A stretch of DNA of 64,000 nucleotides from Methanobacterium spitsbergense (GTDB lineage: Archaea; Methanobacteriota; Methanobacteria; Methanobacteriales; Methanobacteriaceae): NCBI RefSeq assembly GCF_019931065.1, contig NZ_JAIOUQ010000003.1, positions 477,569-541,568 of the forward strand, read 5' to 3'. Positions 41,798 through 50,329 of the stretch are shown in pieces (within the stretch, counting starts at the first letter, position 1; each line of letters opens with the position of its first letter). Under the pieces are notes generated by a model. The model was not told where the DNA came from and ran no database searches. It saw nothing but the letters and a program-made list of their open reading frames with translations. The position numbers and the translations under genes are program-made.

Positions 41798-41940
41798 AAT
41801 AGGTGTTGTTAAAGATACATGAAACAAACCAAGGATCATTATGTCGAATGATACTATTAACTTAGTCTTTTTATATTTTACTAGGTTTTCTATTTGATTT
41901 TCTGAATATCATAATTATGTTTTAATCTACTAAATTAAAT

Positions 41941-42855
41941 CTATTTCCACATCTTTTCCATTCGATCTCTTACCATATTTTCATCGGGCACATTTGTTTG
42001 ACATCCTTCAGCTTCTACAATAAATGATGCGACTGAAGAAGCAAATTTACCACAGGTTTCCAAGTCTTCTCCCTTTACATATGCATTTAAAAATCCTGCA
42101 CGATATGAGTCACCTGCACCAGTTGGGTCAACTGTATCTCTTATTATGGCATCTATTTTTATTTCTTCATCTGTGCATATTGAACTTCCATCTTTACCAT
42201 GGGTTGTAACAACAATATCAGGCCCAAAATTTATTAGGTCGTCTATAGTCATCTTCAAGGTTTCCTGTATCCTTTTTATCTCATGATGGTTTCCAAATAG
42301 TATGTTACATATTTTTAATACATCCTCAAGTTCATTTTTGGAGTACATGTGAAGGTCCTGTCCAGGGTCGAAGGATATGAGCTTTCCTAGTTTATGAGCA
42401 ACTTCTCCAGATCTCCTGTTAAATCCAGGATCCCCTGTTGCAAGATGTACAGCATTAACAGAGTCAATCGCTTTTTGAGGTGGTTCTGAATTTTTAAATT
42501 GAGATGCTGCGCCCCAATAGAAATAGCTTATCTGGTCATTATTGGAATCTGTTAGAACGAATGCAGTTGGAGTTTTTTCATCTTCAATAACTATCATATC
42601 TTCTGTATCAATATTGAGATTTTTTAGTTTATCCTCATACTCTGATCTTATGAAATCACTGCCCACTGCAGATATTAGGGATGATTTAAGTCCTAAATTT
42701 GATGCAACAACTGCTACATTTGCAGCAGCCCCACCAAATAGTGTACGCATTTTGTTAATTGCAGTGGAAGTATTAGGTTGTGGGAACTCATTTATTTGTA
42801 TTATATAATCGAATGCTGTATGCCCAATTGCTAGTAAATCTGATTTATTGCTCAA
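41941..42855 (-). CDS. PfkB-family kinase, probably a nucleoside kinase
   Basis: Ribokinase-fold enzyme of 304 residues. The N-terminal GG switch is [13 protein letters not shown] and the C-terminal signature [13 protein letters not shown] carries the catalytic Asp. Overall it resembles the archaeal nucleoside kinase of Methanocaldococcus, which phosphorylates several nucleosides with ATP, but ribokinase activity cannot be excluded. TTG start at 42855, with GGGTGAT just upstream. Upstream of thiC on the same strand, 281 bases apart. Confidence 0.82.
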   Translation of the reverse strand: MSNKSDLLAIGHTAFDYIIQINEFPQPNTSTAINKMRTLFGGAAANVAVVASNLGLKSSLISAVGSDFIRSEYEDKLKNLNIDTEDMIVIEDEKTPTAFVLTDSNNDQISYFYWGAASQFKNSEPPQKAIDSVNAVHLATGDPGFNRRSGEVAHKLGKLISFDPGQDLHMYSKNELEDVLKICNILFGNHHEIKRIQETLKMTIDDLINFGPDIVVTTHGKDGSSICTDEEIKIDAIIRDTVDPTGAGDSYRAGFLNAYVKGEDLETCGKFASSVASFIVEAEGCQTNVPDENMVRDRMEKMWK

Positions 42856-42993
42856 TCAATCACCCGCCATATTTTTATTTTTGGAATATTTAAAATTAAC
42901 CTAATGCATTGTTTGAAATAACTTCAGAAATTAGGAAATAAATTAAACTAAAGTTATAAAGATTTAACCCAAATTTAAAGATATTATACAATA

Positions 42994-43857
42994 TTAAATT
43001 TTAATAAAGCCCGAATTTTCTACTATTTTCTGCCCATTTCCCGTTACAAAATCTACAAAATCTTTTAAAACACGATTTTCGGTGTTACATAAAACAAGAC
43101 TAATTAAATGTTTTGTTTCTTCTTTTAAAATATCTGATCCTTCTGTAAAACTATTATTAAGAAATGTGTAGAGTTTTTCGTCATTTTGAATTGTTTTTAA
43201 TGCATTATATGGAGATTTAACCAATTTTACTATTTGATAGTTAATTTTCATATTGTCCATGGTATTCCATGCCAAACGCTGTGACGAACCCGGTACTTCT
43301 AAAAAATTTTTTCCATTCATATCATCTATTCCTTGGATGTTTCCTTGATTTTGTGACACAAGAACCAGATAATCATATGCAATGGGTATGAATTCTAAAT
43401 CATGCATGAATGCCCACACAGGATCATCAAGCGTTAAAATATCTACCATATCCTTTTTTGCAAGTTCTAAAGCACTTTCGTCATCGGTTTGATATATGGT
43501 TACATCAAGGTGATATTCAGCTGCTAAAACTTCAATAAGTCCGGCTGAGATATAGCCTCCACAAATAACGGGTTTATCCCTTTCTTCCAGCCGTATCATA
43601 TACTTCTCATATTTATTTAATATTTTATACCCATTTTCTGTCAAACCAGAACCGGCTCCTGTTGTTTCCACCAATCTTAAACCAAACTTTTCTTCAGATT
43701 CTCTTATTCGCCGATTTAAAACAGAATGAGAAATTCCGAGCCTTTTTGCAGCTTCTCGCTGAGACCATGTATTAGATACACATTTAAGTGTTTCAAAAAT
43801 TTTATAACTGAATTCATGACCATTAATAACCATGTTTAGTTTGGGAGAATACTTCAT
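42994..43857 (-). CDS. LysR/ModE-like regulator with substrate-binding domain
   Basis: 287 residues. The first 90 or so form a winged helix of the LysR/ModE type (SQREAAKRLGISHSVLNRRIRESEEKFGLRLVETTGAGSGLTENG). The rest is a periplasmic-binding-protein-like effector domain (VICGGYISAGLIEVLA; TIYQTDDESALELAKKDMVDIL; EVPGSSQRLAW). Such proteins often sense oxyanions or a Mo/W cofactor-related ligand. It stands at the edge of the formate dehydrogenase/molybdopterin cluster, so it is a candidate regulator of it. A 17-base motif upstream recurs before the formate dehydrogenase gene. Confidence 0.78.
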   Translation of the reverse strand: MKYSPKLNMVINGHEFSYKIFETLKCVSNTWSQREAAKRLGISHSVLNRRIRESEEKFGLRLVETTGAGSGLTENGYKILNKYEKYMIRLEERDKPVICGGYISAGLIEVLAAEYHLDVTIYQTDDESALELAKKDMVDILTLDDPVWAFMHDLEFIPIAYDYLVLVSQNQGNIQGIDDMNGKNFLEVPGSSQRLAWNTMDNMKINYQIVKLVKSPYNALKTIQNDEKLYTFLNNSFTEGSDILKEETKHLISLVLCNTENRVLKDFVDFVTGNGQKIVENSGFIKI

Positions 43858-43916
43858 AAGACCACTTTAAACGAAAGATATTTGCATTTTAAATTTATGT
43901 TATACTTGCTTTCAAT

Positions 43917-43933
43917 GTATCTATTTCCATCAT
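43917..43933. promoter_or_regulatory. Shared 17-base motif, copy upstream of the regulator gene
   Basis: GTATCTATTTCCATCAT, 60 bases upstream of the LysR-like gene start. It matches 14 of 17 bases of GTATCTACTTTCATAAT upstream of the formate dehydrogenase gene. Suggested autoregulatory or cluster operator. Confidence 0.3.
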
Positions 43934-44120
43934 AGGGTTTTAATTTTTATATGATGATCTACTTGAAATAAATATAAGAACTATAACTTAATTGAAAATA
44001 TTGAATAAAAAATGAATTAATTTGAAATATATCTTGATTGAAGGTTATTCATGAATTGTATTTAAATCCGTTAAATAATCTGTTATTTAAAAACAATAAA
44101 CATTCTTATCTGGTGGACAA

Positions 44121-44705
44121 ATGATATTAAACGATGCAATAGAAGAAATAGTGGAAAATATAATGGCAGTTTCGGCTGAAACTAATCAAGAAAGTATTAT
44201 AGAAATGATGGAAATTTTAACATCCTCCAAGAATGTATTCCTTCTTGGCCAGGGTAGGTCTGGTCTAGTTGCAAGGGCATTTGCAATGCGTCTAATGCAT
44301 CTTGGAATAAGTGTTTATGTTGTTGGAGAAACAATCACTCCTGCCATAGATGGTGATGATTGTCTTCTAGCAATTTCAGGATCTGGCGAAACAAGTTACA
44401 TAATAAGTACTGCAAAGATCGCAAAGAAAAGAGGTTCAAAAATTGTTGCAGTGACATCCTATGATGATTCAACCCTTGGAAAAATGGCAGATCTAGTTAT
44501 ACATATCAAAGGCCGTACTAAAGTTGATTCTGAAAAAAATTATATAAAACGGCAGATGAATGGAAAACATTTGTCACTTTCCCCACTGGGTACTTTATTC
44601 GAAGTATCAACACTTATATTCTTAGACGCGCTTATAGCTCAACTAATGGATAAATTGGGAAAAACAGAGGATGATCTGAAAAAGAGGCATACTGTACTTG
44701 AATAA
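44121..44705 (+). CDS. hxlB: 6-phospho-3-hexuloisomerase
   Basis: SIS-domain enzyme of 194 residues that interconverts 3-hexulose 6-phosphate and fructose 6-phosphate. In methanogens lacking the oxidative pentose pathway this ribulose monophosphate route supplies ribose phosphate. Motifs are [28 protein letters not shown] and [21 protein letters not shown] precedes the ATG. The partner hexulose phosphate synthase is not in this window. Confidence 0.9.
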   Translation: MILNDAIEEIVENIMAVSAETNQESIIEMMEILTSSKNVFLLGQGRSGLVARAFAMRLMHLGISVYVVGETITPAIDGDDCLLAISGSGETSYIISTAKIAKKRGSKIVAVTSYDDSTLGKMADLVIHIKGRTKVDSEKNYIKRQMNGKHLSLSPLGTLFEVSTLIFLDALIAQLMDKLGKTEDDLKKRHTVLE

Positions 44706-44747
44706 AATATTCGGTACATTTTTTTCATTTTTTAATATAAAAAATAT

Positions 44748-45500
44748 TTAGAGGGCTATTCTTTTAGGATGTGAATAAATATTGAATCTTTCTCCCCTCA
44801 TAAATCCAATCATTGTTACACCTGCCTCTTCAGCCACTGAAACACCTGAAGATGTAGGAGCTGCATTGGAAGCTATAATTGGAATGCCAACCCTAGCTAT
44901 TTTAATTAGCATGTCCGCAGGCATACGGCCACTATAGACTATGAAACTTTTGGAAAAATCATAATTTTCTAGAGCGCCAGCACCAATTACCTTATCTACG
45001 GCAACGTGCCTACTGACATCTTCTATAGCAATGAACTTGTTTTCACTAACTAAACCCGCAACATGAGTACCACCAGTTTCTTGCCATATTTTTGCTTCTT
45101 TTTTCAACGTATTAAATGCTTCAAAAAGAGCTTCTTTTGAAATTGTATACTCTGATTCAACTTTTCCAATGAATTCGATTTTAGTTCTCCATCCACCAAA
45201 ACAATCTGAACCCACAACCAATTCTTTTCTTATGTCAAAGTCTACTAAATCAATTTCAGCTTTTATGGTTTTGTCTTCTATGATAATGTCGGTAATATTG
45301 TCCACTGATTCTGTTAAACCTTCACCAAGAAGGTAACCCACAGTAAATTCACGAAGTGAATTAGGGCTAATAGAAAATCTTCTTGAAATACTATTATTAA
45401 TTGTTATTTCAATTTCTTCGTCATTCACAATTGTTTCCATTACTTTGGATGGTTTCCCTTCAAATCTTATTGCATTTACTTGTTTAGACATTTCCAGCAT
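44748..45500 (-). CDS. fdhD: Formate dehydrogenase accessory sulfurtransferase FdhD
   Basis: Needed to sulfurate the Mo/W-bis-MGD cofactor of formate dehydrogenase. 250 residues with the family blocks FTVGYLLGEGL, TGGTHVAGL, VSRHVAVDKVIGA and GRMPADMLIK. The cysteine loop is VVGSDCFGGW: only one Cys (C100) is present in the entire protein, whereas the Escherichia coli enzyme uses two in C-x2-C. GGAG lies 7 bases before ATG 45500. Its presence supports the FDH identity of the subunit at 50330. Confidence 0.92.
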   Translation of the reverse strand: MLEMSKQVNAIRFEGKPSKVMETIVNDEEIEITINNSISRRFSISPNSLREFTVGYLLGEGLTESVDNITDIIIEDKTIKAEIDLVDFDIRKELVVGSDCFGGWRTKIEFIGKVESEYTISKEALFEAFNTLKKEAKIWQETGGTHVAGLVSENKFIAIEDVSRHVAVDKVIGAGALENYDFSKSFIVYSGRMPADMLIKIARVGIPIIASNAAPTSSGVSVAEEAGVTMIGFMRGERFNIYSHPKRIAL

Positions 45501-45620
45501 TTTGAAACTCCTAAGAAATCTATGATCTTATCAGATAATACTACTTAGAGGTGTTAATTAGAATAGGTTATATCATTCTCAATTCTCATAAAACTATTCC
45601 AAAAAAAATGTATTTCTAAT

Positions 45621-45950
45621 TTAGTCAACAAAAAGGTCCTCTGCCCAAGAAATAGCTGCTGCTACATTAGGAAAACCAATTGTACTTGTGAGTAGTAAAA
45701 GAGATTGGTAGATCTCATCTTTTGTTGCTCCAGATTCCATGGCTTGTCTTGTATGGCTATGGACTGCACCTTCTGATCTTATTGCTGCAGATGCAGCTAA
45801 CTGTATGAGCTGCGAATTTTTTTCATCAATGGGGCCTGTTTCCCTAACAACACGACCTAAATCACTTAATACTACGCCGTACTCCTCAAACCTTTCCCTT
45901 ATGTTAACGTAATGTTTTGGTAATTCATGACTTTGTTTTTCATCTGACAA
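45621..45950 (-). CDS. Carboxymuconolactone decarboxylase family protein lacking the redox cysteines
   Basis: 109 residues, all-helical AhpD-like fold. The usual C-x-x-C-x-x-H loop reads EGAVHSHTRQA here, so both Cys are absent while the His is kept. This places it with the gamma-carboxymuconolactone-decarboxylase-like group rather than redox-active AhpD. Function unknown. TTG start, positioned by GGAGGG 6 bases upstream. Divergent from the NuoE gene. Confidence 0.78.
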   Translation of the reverse strand: MSDEKQSHELPKHYVNIRERFEEYGVVLSDLGRVVRETGPIDEKNSQLIQLAASAAIRSEGAVHSHTRQAMESGATKDEIYQSLLLLTSTIGFPNVAAAISWAEDLFVD

Positions 45951-46096
45951 ATTATACCCTCCATAATTTTAAAAAATTTTTACCTTAATTATATATTCTA
46001 ACTTTGATGCAATATATTTTAAGAGTAACGAGTTTATAAAATACAAAAACTATACAATAGAATTCAAACACATGCATTTTATTAAGGAGAATTTTA

Positions 46097-46573
46097 ATGA
46101 GTAAGATCTTAAATAAAATATTATCCAAGTACAGTGGAGATAAATCAGATTTGATACCAATTCTACAAGATATTCAATCTAACTTAGGTTATTTGTCTGA
46201 AGAGGCTATTATTGCGGTTTCAAAATTTGCTGGAATTCCTGAAAGTGAAATATATGGAGTTGCAACTTTTTATACACAATTCAGGTTTACACCAGTTGGA
46301 AAAAAACATGTGATGGTTTGTAAGGGAACTGCATGTCATGTTAAAGGTGCACCACAGATAATAGAGGGAATTGAGAGACATTTAGATATAAAAGAGGGAG
46401 AAGTTACATTTGATATGGAATACTCTCTAGAATCTGTTGGATGTCTCGGATGCTGTGCACTGGCGCCATGCGCAATGGTAAATGAAGATGTGGAATCTAA
46501 TCTTACTTTAAAGGATGTTAAAAAGATTTTCTCTCGAATGAAACGGGAATCTAAGAATAATGATTGTAATTAA
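46097..46573 (+). CDS. NuoE-like [2Fe-2S] subunit of an NAD(P)-linked oxidoreductase
   Basis: 158 residues with the thioredoxin-like 24-kDa subunit fold. The cluster ligands are CKGTACHVKGA and GCLGCCALAPC, i.e. C-x4-C and C-x3-C. The helical N-terminal part includes LIPILQDIQSNLGYL and VATFYTQFRF. Proteins of this type pass electrons between NADH-bound FMN (in the next subunit) and a catalytic subunit such as hydrogenase or formate dehydrogenase. The NuoF gene follows 43 bases on. GGAG precedes the ATG. Confidence 0.9.
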   Translation: MSKILNKILSKYSGDKSDLIPILQDIQSNLGYLSEEAIIAVSKFAGIPESEIYGVATFYTQFRFTPVGKKHVMVCKGTACHVKGAPQIIEGIERHLDIKEGEVTFDMEYSLESVGCLGCCALAPCAMVNEDVESNLTLKDVKKIFSRMKRESKNNDCN

Positions 46574-46615
46574 TACGAATGAATAAATATAAATAAATCA
46601 TTGAAAGGTACCATA

Positions 46616-48481
46616 ATGAATTTTAATCAATTAGTAACGGAATCAGTTGAAGAGTACAACGCATTATTTGAAGGTGATACTCCTATAATATTAGTTGGTT
46701 CAGCAACATGCGGAAAATCAGCAGGAGCACAGGAGATATCGATTACATTTAAAGCGGAACTGGAAAAACAAGGAGAAATTGCTAAAGTCATTGATGTAGG
46801 ATGTATAGGGTTGTGTTATCTAGAACCTGTAGTAACCGTTATAAAGAAGGGAATGCCTGCTATTTTCTATGATGAAGTAACACCAAAACTGGCAAAAAAA
46901 ATTGTAAAAACCTACATAATGGGCAATGATCCAATGCCTGAACATGCTCTGGGAAGTTTTGGTGAGAAACAAATTGAAGGCATTCCTGAACTATTTAATA
47001 TACCAGTTATGAAACCTCAAGTTCGCAGAATATTAAGAAACTGTGGATTCATTGACCCTGAAAATATCAAGCACTACATTGCAGTTGGAGGATACACCGG
47101 ATTAAATAGAGCACTCCAAATTGAACCAGGAGAAGTAATTGAAAAGATAAAACTTTCAGGATTAAGAGGCAGAGGTGGAGCAGGTTTCCCAACGTGGATG
47201 AAATGGCAATTTTGTATTGATTCCGATGAAGATGAAAAATATTTAATCTGCAATGCTGATGAGGGTGATCCTGGGGCTTTCATGAATAGATCACTTCTCG
47301 AAAGCGATCCGCATTCAGTATTAGAGGGTATTGTTATTGCCGCGTATACTATTGGGGCAAAAGAGGGTTATATTTACTGTAGGGCCGAATATCCACTCGC
47401 CCTTGATAGGTTAAAACATGCAATATCTGAAATGAGGGAACAGGGATTCCTGGGAGAAGATATTTTAGGCACAGGCTTTAATTTCAATATAAAAATAAAA
47501 GAAGGAGCAGGTGCATTTGTGTGTGGGGAAGAAACTGCTTTAATAGCTTCAATTGAAGGAAAAAGAGGAATGCCACGTACTAGGCCACCTTTTCCAACTA
47601 CATATGGTCTTTGGGGAAAACCAACTGTGATTAATAATGTAGAAACAATGGCGAGTGTCTCATTGATTATGCAAGGTGGTCATAATCAATTTATTAAATA
47701 TGGGACAGAGGAGAGTAAGGGTACAAAAACATTTTCATTGGTTGGTAATGTCAGAAATACTGGACTAATAGAAGTTCCATTAGGAACAACTCTTAGACAA
47801 GTTATAGATGAAATTGGTGGAGGAATAATTAACAATGGAAAATTCAAAGCTGTTCAGATAGGAGGGCCATCTGGAGGATGTCTTCCTGAGTCATTTTTGG
47901 ATACAAAAATAGATTATGATTCTTTAACAATGGCAGGGGCTATAATGGGTTCTGGAGGTCTTGTTGTAATGGATCAGACCAGTTGTATGGTTGATGTGGC
48001 AAGATATTTTCTGGAATTTATTCAAAATGAATCTTGCGGTAAATGTGTTCCATGCAGACTTGGTACAAAACAGATGCTGGACATATTAACTGATATTACA
48101 CAGGGAAAAGGTAAATCTGAGGATATGGATCTGCTCCTTGAATTGGCTGAAGGAATTAAGGATGGATCGTTATGTGGATTAGGACAAACTTCTCCAAACC
48201 CGGTATTAACTACAATTAAATTTTTTAAAGAGGAATACGATACACATATTAATGAAAAGAAATGTCCTGCCCTTCTCTGTAAAGAATTAATAGATTATCA
48301 GGTTATTGTGGAAAAGTGTGAGGGATGTATGCTTTGTCTTAAATCATGTCCTGTGGGAGCAGTATCAGGTATTAAGAAAGAATTACATTCAATTGACAAA
48401 GAAAAGTGTATAAAATGTGGAACATGTATTGAACTTTGTTCTGGTAAGTACAATGCCATTGAACGTGTTTCTAAATATTAA
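46616..48481 (+). CDS. NuoF-like NAD(P)H/FMN subunit with C-terminal ferredoxin domain
   Basis: About 621 residues. An N-terminal thioredoxin-like domain (SATCGKSAGA; GCIGLCYLEP, three Cys) precedes the 51-kDa core. The core has the FMN/NADH loop GRGGAGFPTW, NADEGDPGAF, and GAGAFVCGEETALIASIEG. The [4Fe-4S] site is ESCGKCVPCRLGT plus SLCGLGQ. Two extra clusters at the C-terminus are CEGCMLCLKSCP and CIKCGTCIELC. This architecture matches HndC/HydB-type subunits, many of which bifurcate electrons. AAAGGT precedes ATG 46616. Presumed partner of the FDH subunit at 50330. Confidence 0.9.
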   Translation: MNFNQLVTESVEEYNALFEGDTPIILVGSATCGKSAGAQEISITFKAELEKQGEIAKVIDVGCIGLCYLEPVVTVIKKGMPAIFYDEVTPKLAKKIVKTYIMGNDPMPEHALGSFGEKQIEGIPELFNIPVMKPQVRRILRNCGFIDPENIKHYIAVGGYTGLNRALQIEPGEVIEKIKLSGLRGRGGAGFPTWMKWQFCIDSDEDEKYLICNADEGDPGAFMNRSLLESDPHSVLEGIVIAAYTIGAKEGYIYCRAEYPLALDRLKHAISEMREQGFLGEDILGTGFNFNIKIKEGAGAFVCGEETALIASIEGKRGMPRTRPPFPTTYGLWGKPTVINNVETMASVSLIMQGGHNQFIKYGTEESKGTKTFSLVGNVRNTGLIEVPLGTTLRQVIDEIGGGIINNGKFKAVQIGGPSGGCLPESFLDTKIDYDSLTMAGAIMGSGGLVVMDQTSCMVDVARYFLEFIQNESCGKCVPCRLGTKQMLDILTDITQGKGKSEDMDLLLELAEGIKDGSLCGLGQTSPNPVLTTIKFFKEEYDTHINEKKCPALLCKELIDYQVIVEKCEGCMLCLKSCPVGAVSGIKKELHSIDKEKCIKCGTCIELCSGKYNAIERVSKY

Positions 48482-48490
48482 ATTTTTTTT
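48482..48490 (+). terminator. T-run after NuoF
   Basis: A run of eight T residues (48483-48490) right after the NuoF stop, in the convergent junction with moaA. Confidence 0.4.
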
Positions 48491-48505
48491 AAGTTAAATC
48501 AATTA

Positions 48506-49462
48506 TCAGCATGAATCAGTAAAATAAGGTTCTCTATTCTGAATTGCCTCTAAAAAAGCTTGTTTTAGTTTTTTATTTGATAATCCACTACGCATAGGTT
48601 CTATTAGATCAACAAGGTTATCATTTCTTAGGAGACATGGTTTTATCTTGCCATCGGGAGTTATCCTAAGCCTTGTACAGTTTTTGCAGAACTCTGTGTT
48701 ATCCATTGGTCTAACAATTTCTATTTCTCCACCATCAACAAAGTATTTTTTTCTATCCTGCATAAATTTTCTAATTTTGACATGATTAGAAATTTTATGA
48801 AGTTCATCTTCAAGTTCACCCATATCAAAATGGTATTCTTCAAAAAATTCAGATTCTTGGCCATTTTCAGTTTTTAAGAGCTCTATAAGTTGTAGTATTG
48901 CTCCATTATTCTTGCAAAAATTGAACATATCCCATATTTCGTTGTCGTTAATTCCCTTCATAACCACCATGTTAACTTTAACTGGATTGAGCCCGGCTTC
49001 AACTGCCTTTTTAATTCCTTCCATGGCATTTTCCATATAATCTCTTTTAGTGATAAACTTGTAGGTATCAGGGTTCAATGTGTCAAAACTAACATTAACA
49101 CGTGTAAGTCCTGCATTATAAAGGTTTTCTGCGTATTTGCCCAGCAATATACCATTTGTTGTAAGAGAAATATCACGAAAACCAACCGATGATATTTTGG
49201 CCACAATATCAATAATATCTTCCCTTATTAATGGTTCTCCTCCAGAAAGTCTTATTTTGTCTATTCCAATTGATTTTGCAACCTGTACTATTCTTTTAAT
49301 TTCATTGGATGTCATTTCATAGTCTTGTGGGACTATACCGTCATGGTGGCAGTAGAAGCACTTTACATTGCAGCGATTCGTAATTGATATCCTCAAGGAT
49401 ATCATGGGCCTTTTGAACTTGTCAGTTACCTTTTCTGCTATATTACTTTTTGTCATGGTCAT
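48506..49462 (-). CDS. moaA: GTP 3',8-cyclase MoaA
   Basis: Radical-SAM enzyme for the first step of molybdopterin synthesis. 318 residues. The SAM cluster motif is CNVKCFYC and the second C-terminal cluster is [19 protein letters not shown]. The C-terminus ends YFTDSC rather than in the Gly-Gly dipeptide that is functional in many bacterial and eukaryotic MoaA proteins. It overlaps the end of mobB by 20 bases, so the two are co-transcribed and translationally coupled. Confidence 0.94.
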   Translation of the reverse strand: MTMTKSNIAEKVTDKFKRPMISLRISITNRCNVKCFYCHHDGIVPQDYEMTSNEIKRIVQVAKSIGIDKIRLSGGEPLIREDIIDIVAKISSVGFRDISLTTNGILLGKYAENLYNAGLTRVNVSFDTLNPDTYKFITKRDYMENAMEGIKKAVEAGLNPVKVNMVVMKGINDNEIWDMFNFCKNNGAILQLIELLKTENGQESEFFEEYHFDMGELEDELHKISNHVKIRKFMQDRKKYFVDGGEIEIVRPMDNTEFCKNCTRLRITPDGKIKPCLLRNDNLVDLIEPMRSGLSNKKLKQAFLEAIQNREPYFTDSC

Positions 49463-50153
49463 CTCTTATCAGAAGTTCAATTTTTTCAAATTCATTGGCC
49501 CCAAATTCATCTGTTTTGAGCGATTTAACCATTCCCAGTATTGTTTCTTTAACAAAATTTCTAACGAATGGATTCAAAGGTATAACATTATTATCTATCT
49601 TGAGAAGTACCTCGTCAGATTCTGCCTTACATGTGGTTGCATTGTGAATTCCATTTATCTTTGCTTTAACAAAATCGTTGCAACTATCAAAGCCACATTT
49701 TTTACAATTAAGATCTTTGATCATTCCATAGCTTCTTTCTAATAAAAGATCTACAATTGATTTCAGTTTTAGATCATCCATTTCCTTTACTTTAACATTT
49801 GCAATGGTATATTCATCGTTGATATTTGAAGTAGATATTTTAGCATACCGGGATGTTTTAAATCCTTCCAATACTACAATATCCAGATTTTCAATAAAGT
49901 TCATTGTACTTAAAACGTTATCCCAACTCATTCCTTCATTCATTGTGAAAAAAGTTTCTTCCCCAATACCTGCTACAATTGCAGCTCCTGCTTTTTTATG
50001 TTTCCCAGTATCGCTATCTGACATGTCAAAATGATGATGTGAATGTTTCACTGTACCCACTTCAAATCCCCTTTCAACCAGTTCTCTAACGATTTGGGTT
50101 ACTAAAGTAGTTTTACCTGTATTTTTGGTTCCGATAACTGCGATGATCTTCAT
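49443..50153 (-). CDS. mobB: Molybdopterin-guanine dinucleotide biosynthesis protein MobB with C-terminal Fe-S-like domain
   Basis: GTP-binding MobB of 236 residues. The P-loop is [10 protein letters not shown] at the N-terminus, with the HSHHHFD region after it. The C-terminal 70 residues hold [17 protein letters not shown] and HNATTC, a four-Cys block likely to bind an Fe-S cluster and found in methanogen MobB proteins. AAAGGTG precedes the ATG. moaA overlaps its 3' end. Confidence 0.9.
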   Translation of the reverse strand: MKIIAVIGTKNTGKTTLVTQIVRELVERGFEVGTVKHSHHHFDMSDSDTGKHKKAGAAIVAGIGEETFFTMNEGMSWDNVLSTMNFIENLDIVVLEGFKTSRYAKISTSNINDEYTIANVKVKEMDDLKLKSIVDLLLERSYGMIKDLNCKKCGFDSCNDFVKAKINGIHNATTCKAESDEVLLKIDNNVIPLNPFVRNFVKETILGMVKSLKTDEFGANEFEKIELLIRDDHDKK

Positions 50154-50194
50154 GCTACACCTTTAATAAATACTATTTCATAGAATATTTTATC

Positions 50195-50211
50195 GTATCT
50201 ACTTTCATAAT
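50195..50211. promoter_or_regulatory. Shared 17-base motif, copy upstream of the formate dehydrogenase gene
   Basis: GTATCTACTTTCATAAT, 119 bases before the FDH alpha start. Similar (14/17) to the site upstream of the LysR-like regulator gene. Confidence 0.3.
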
Positions 50212-50329
50212 GTTACTTAAATATATATGATGTTAGGATATATGTCATTGTAGAATACTCATTTTATGATTTGTATTTATTTAGTATAAGAAAAGTTTAG
50301 GATTATCAATATTTATTAACCTGATTAAA

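Noticed and set aside
41660..41940. TPP riboswitch upstream of thiC
   Set aside because: No thi-box sequence (CTGAGA pattern) or matching helices found; only palindromes of protein-operator type.
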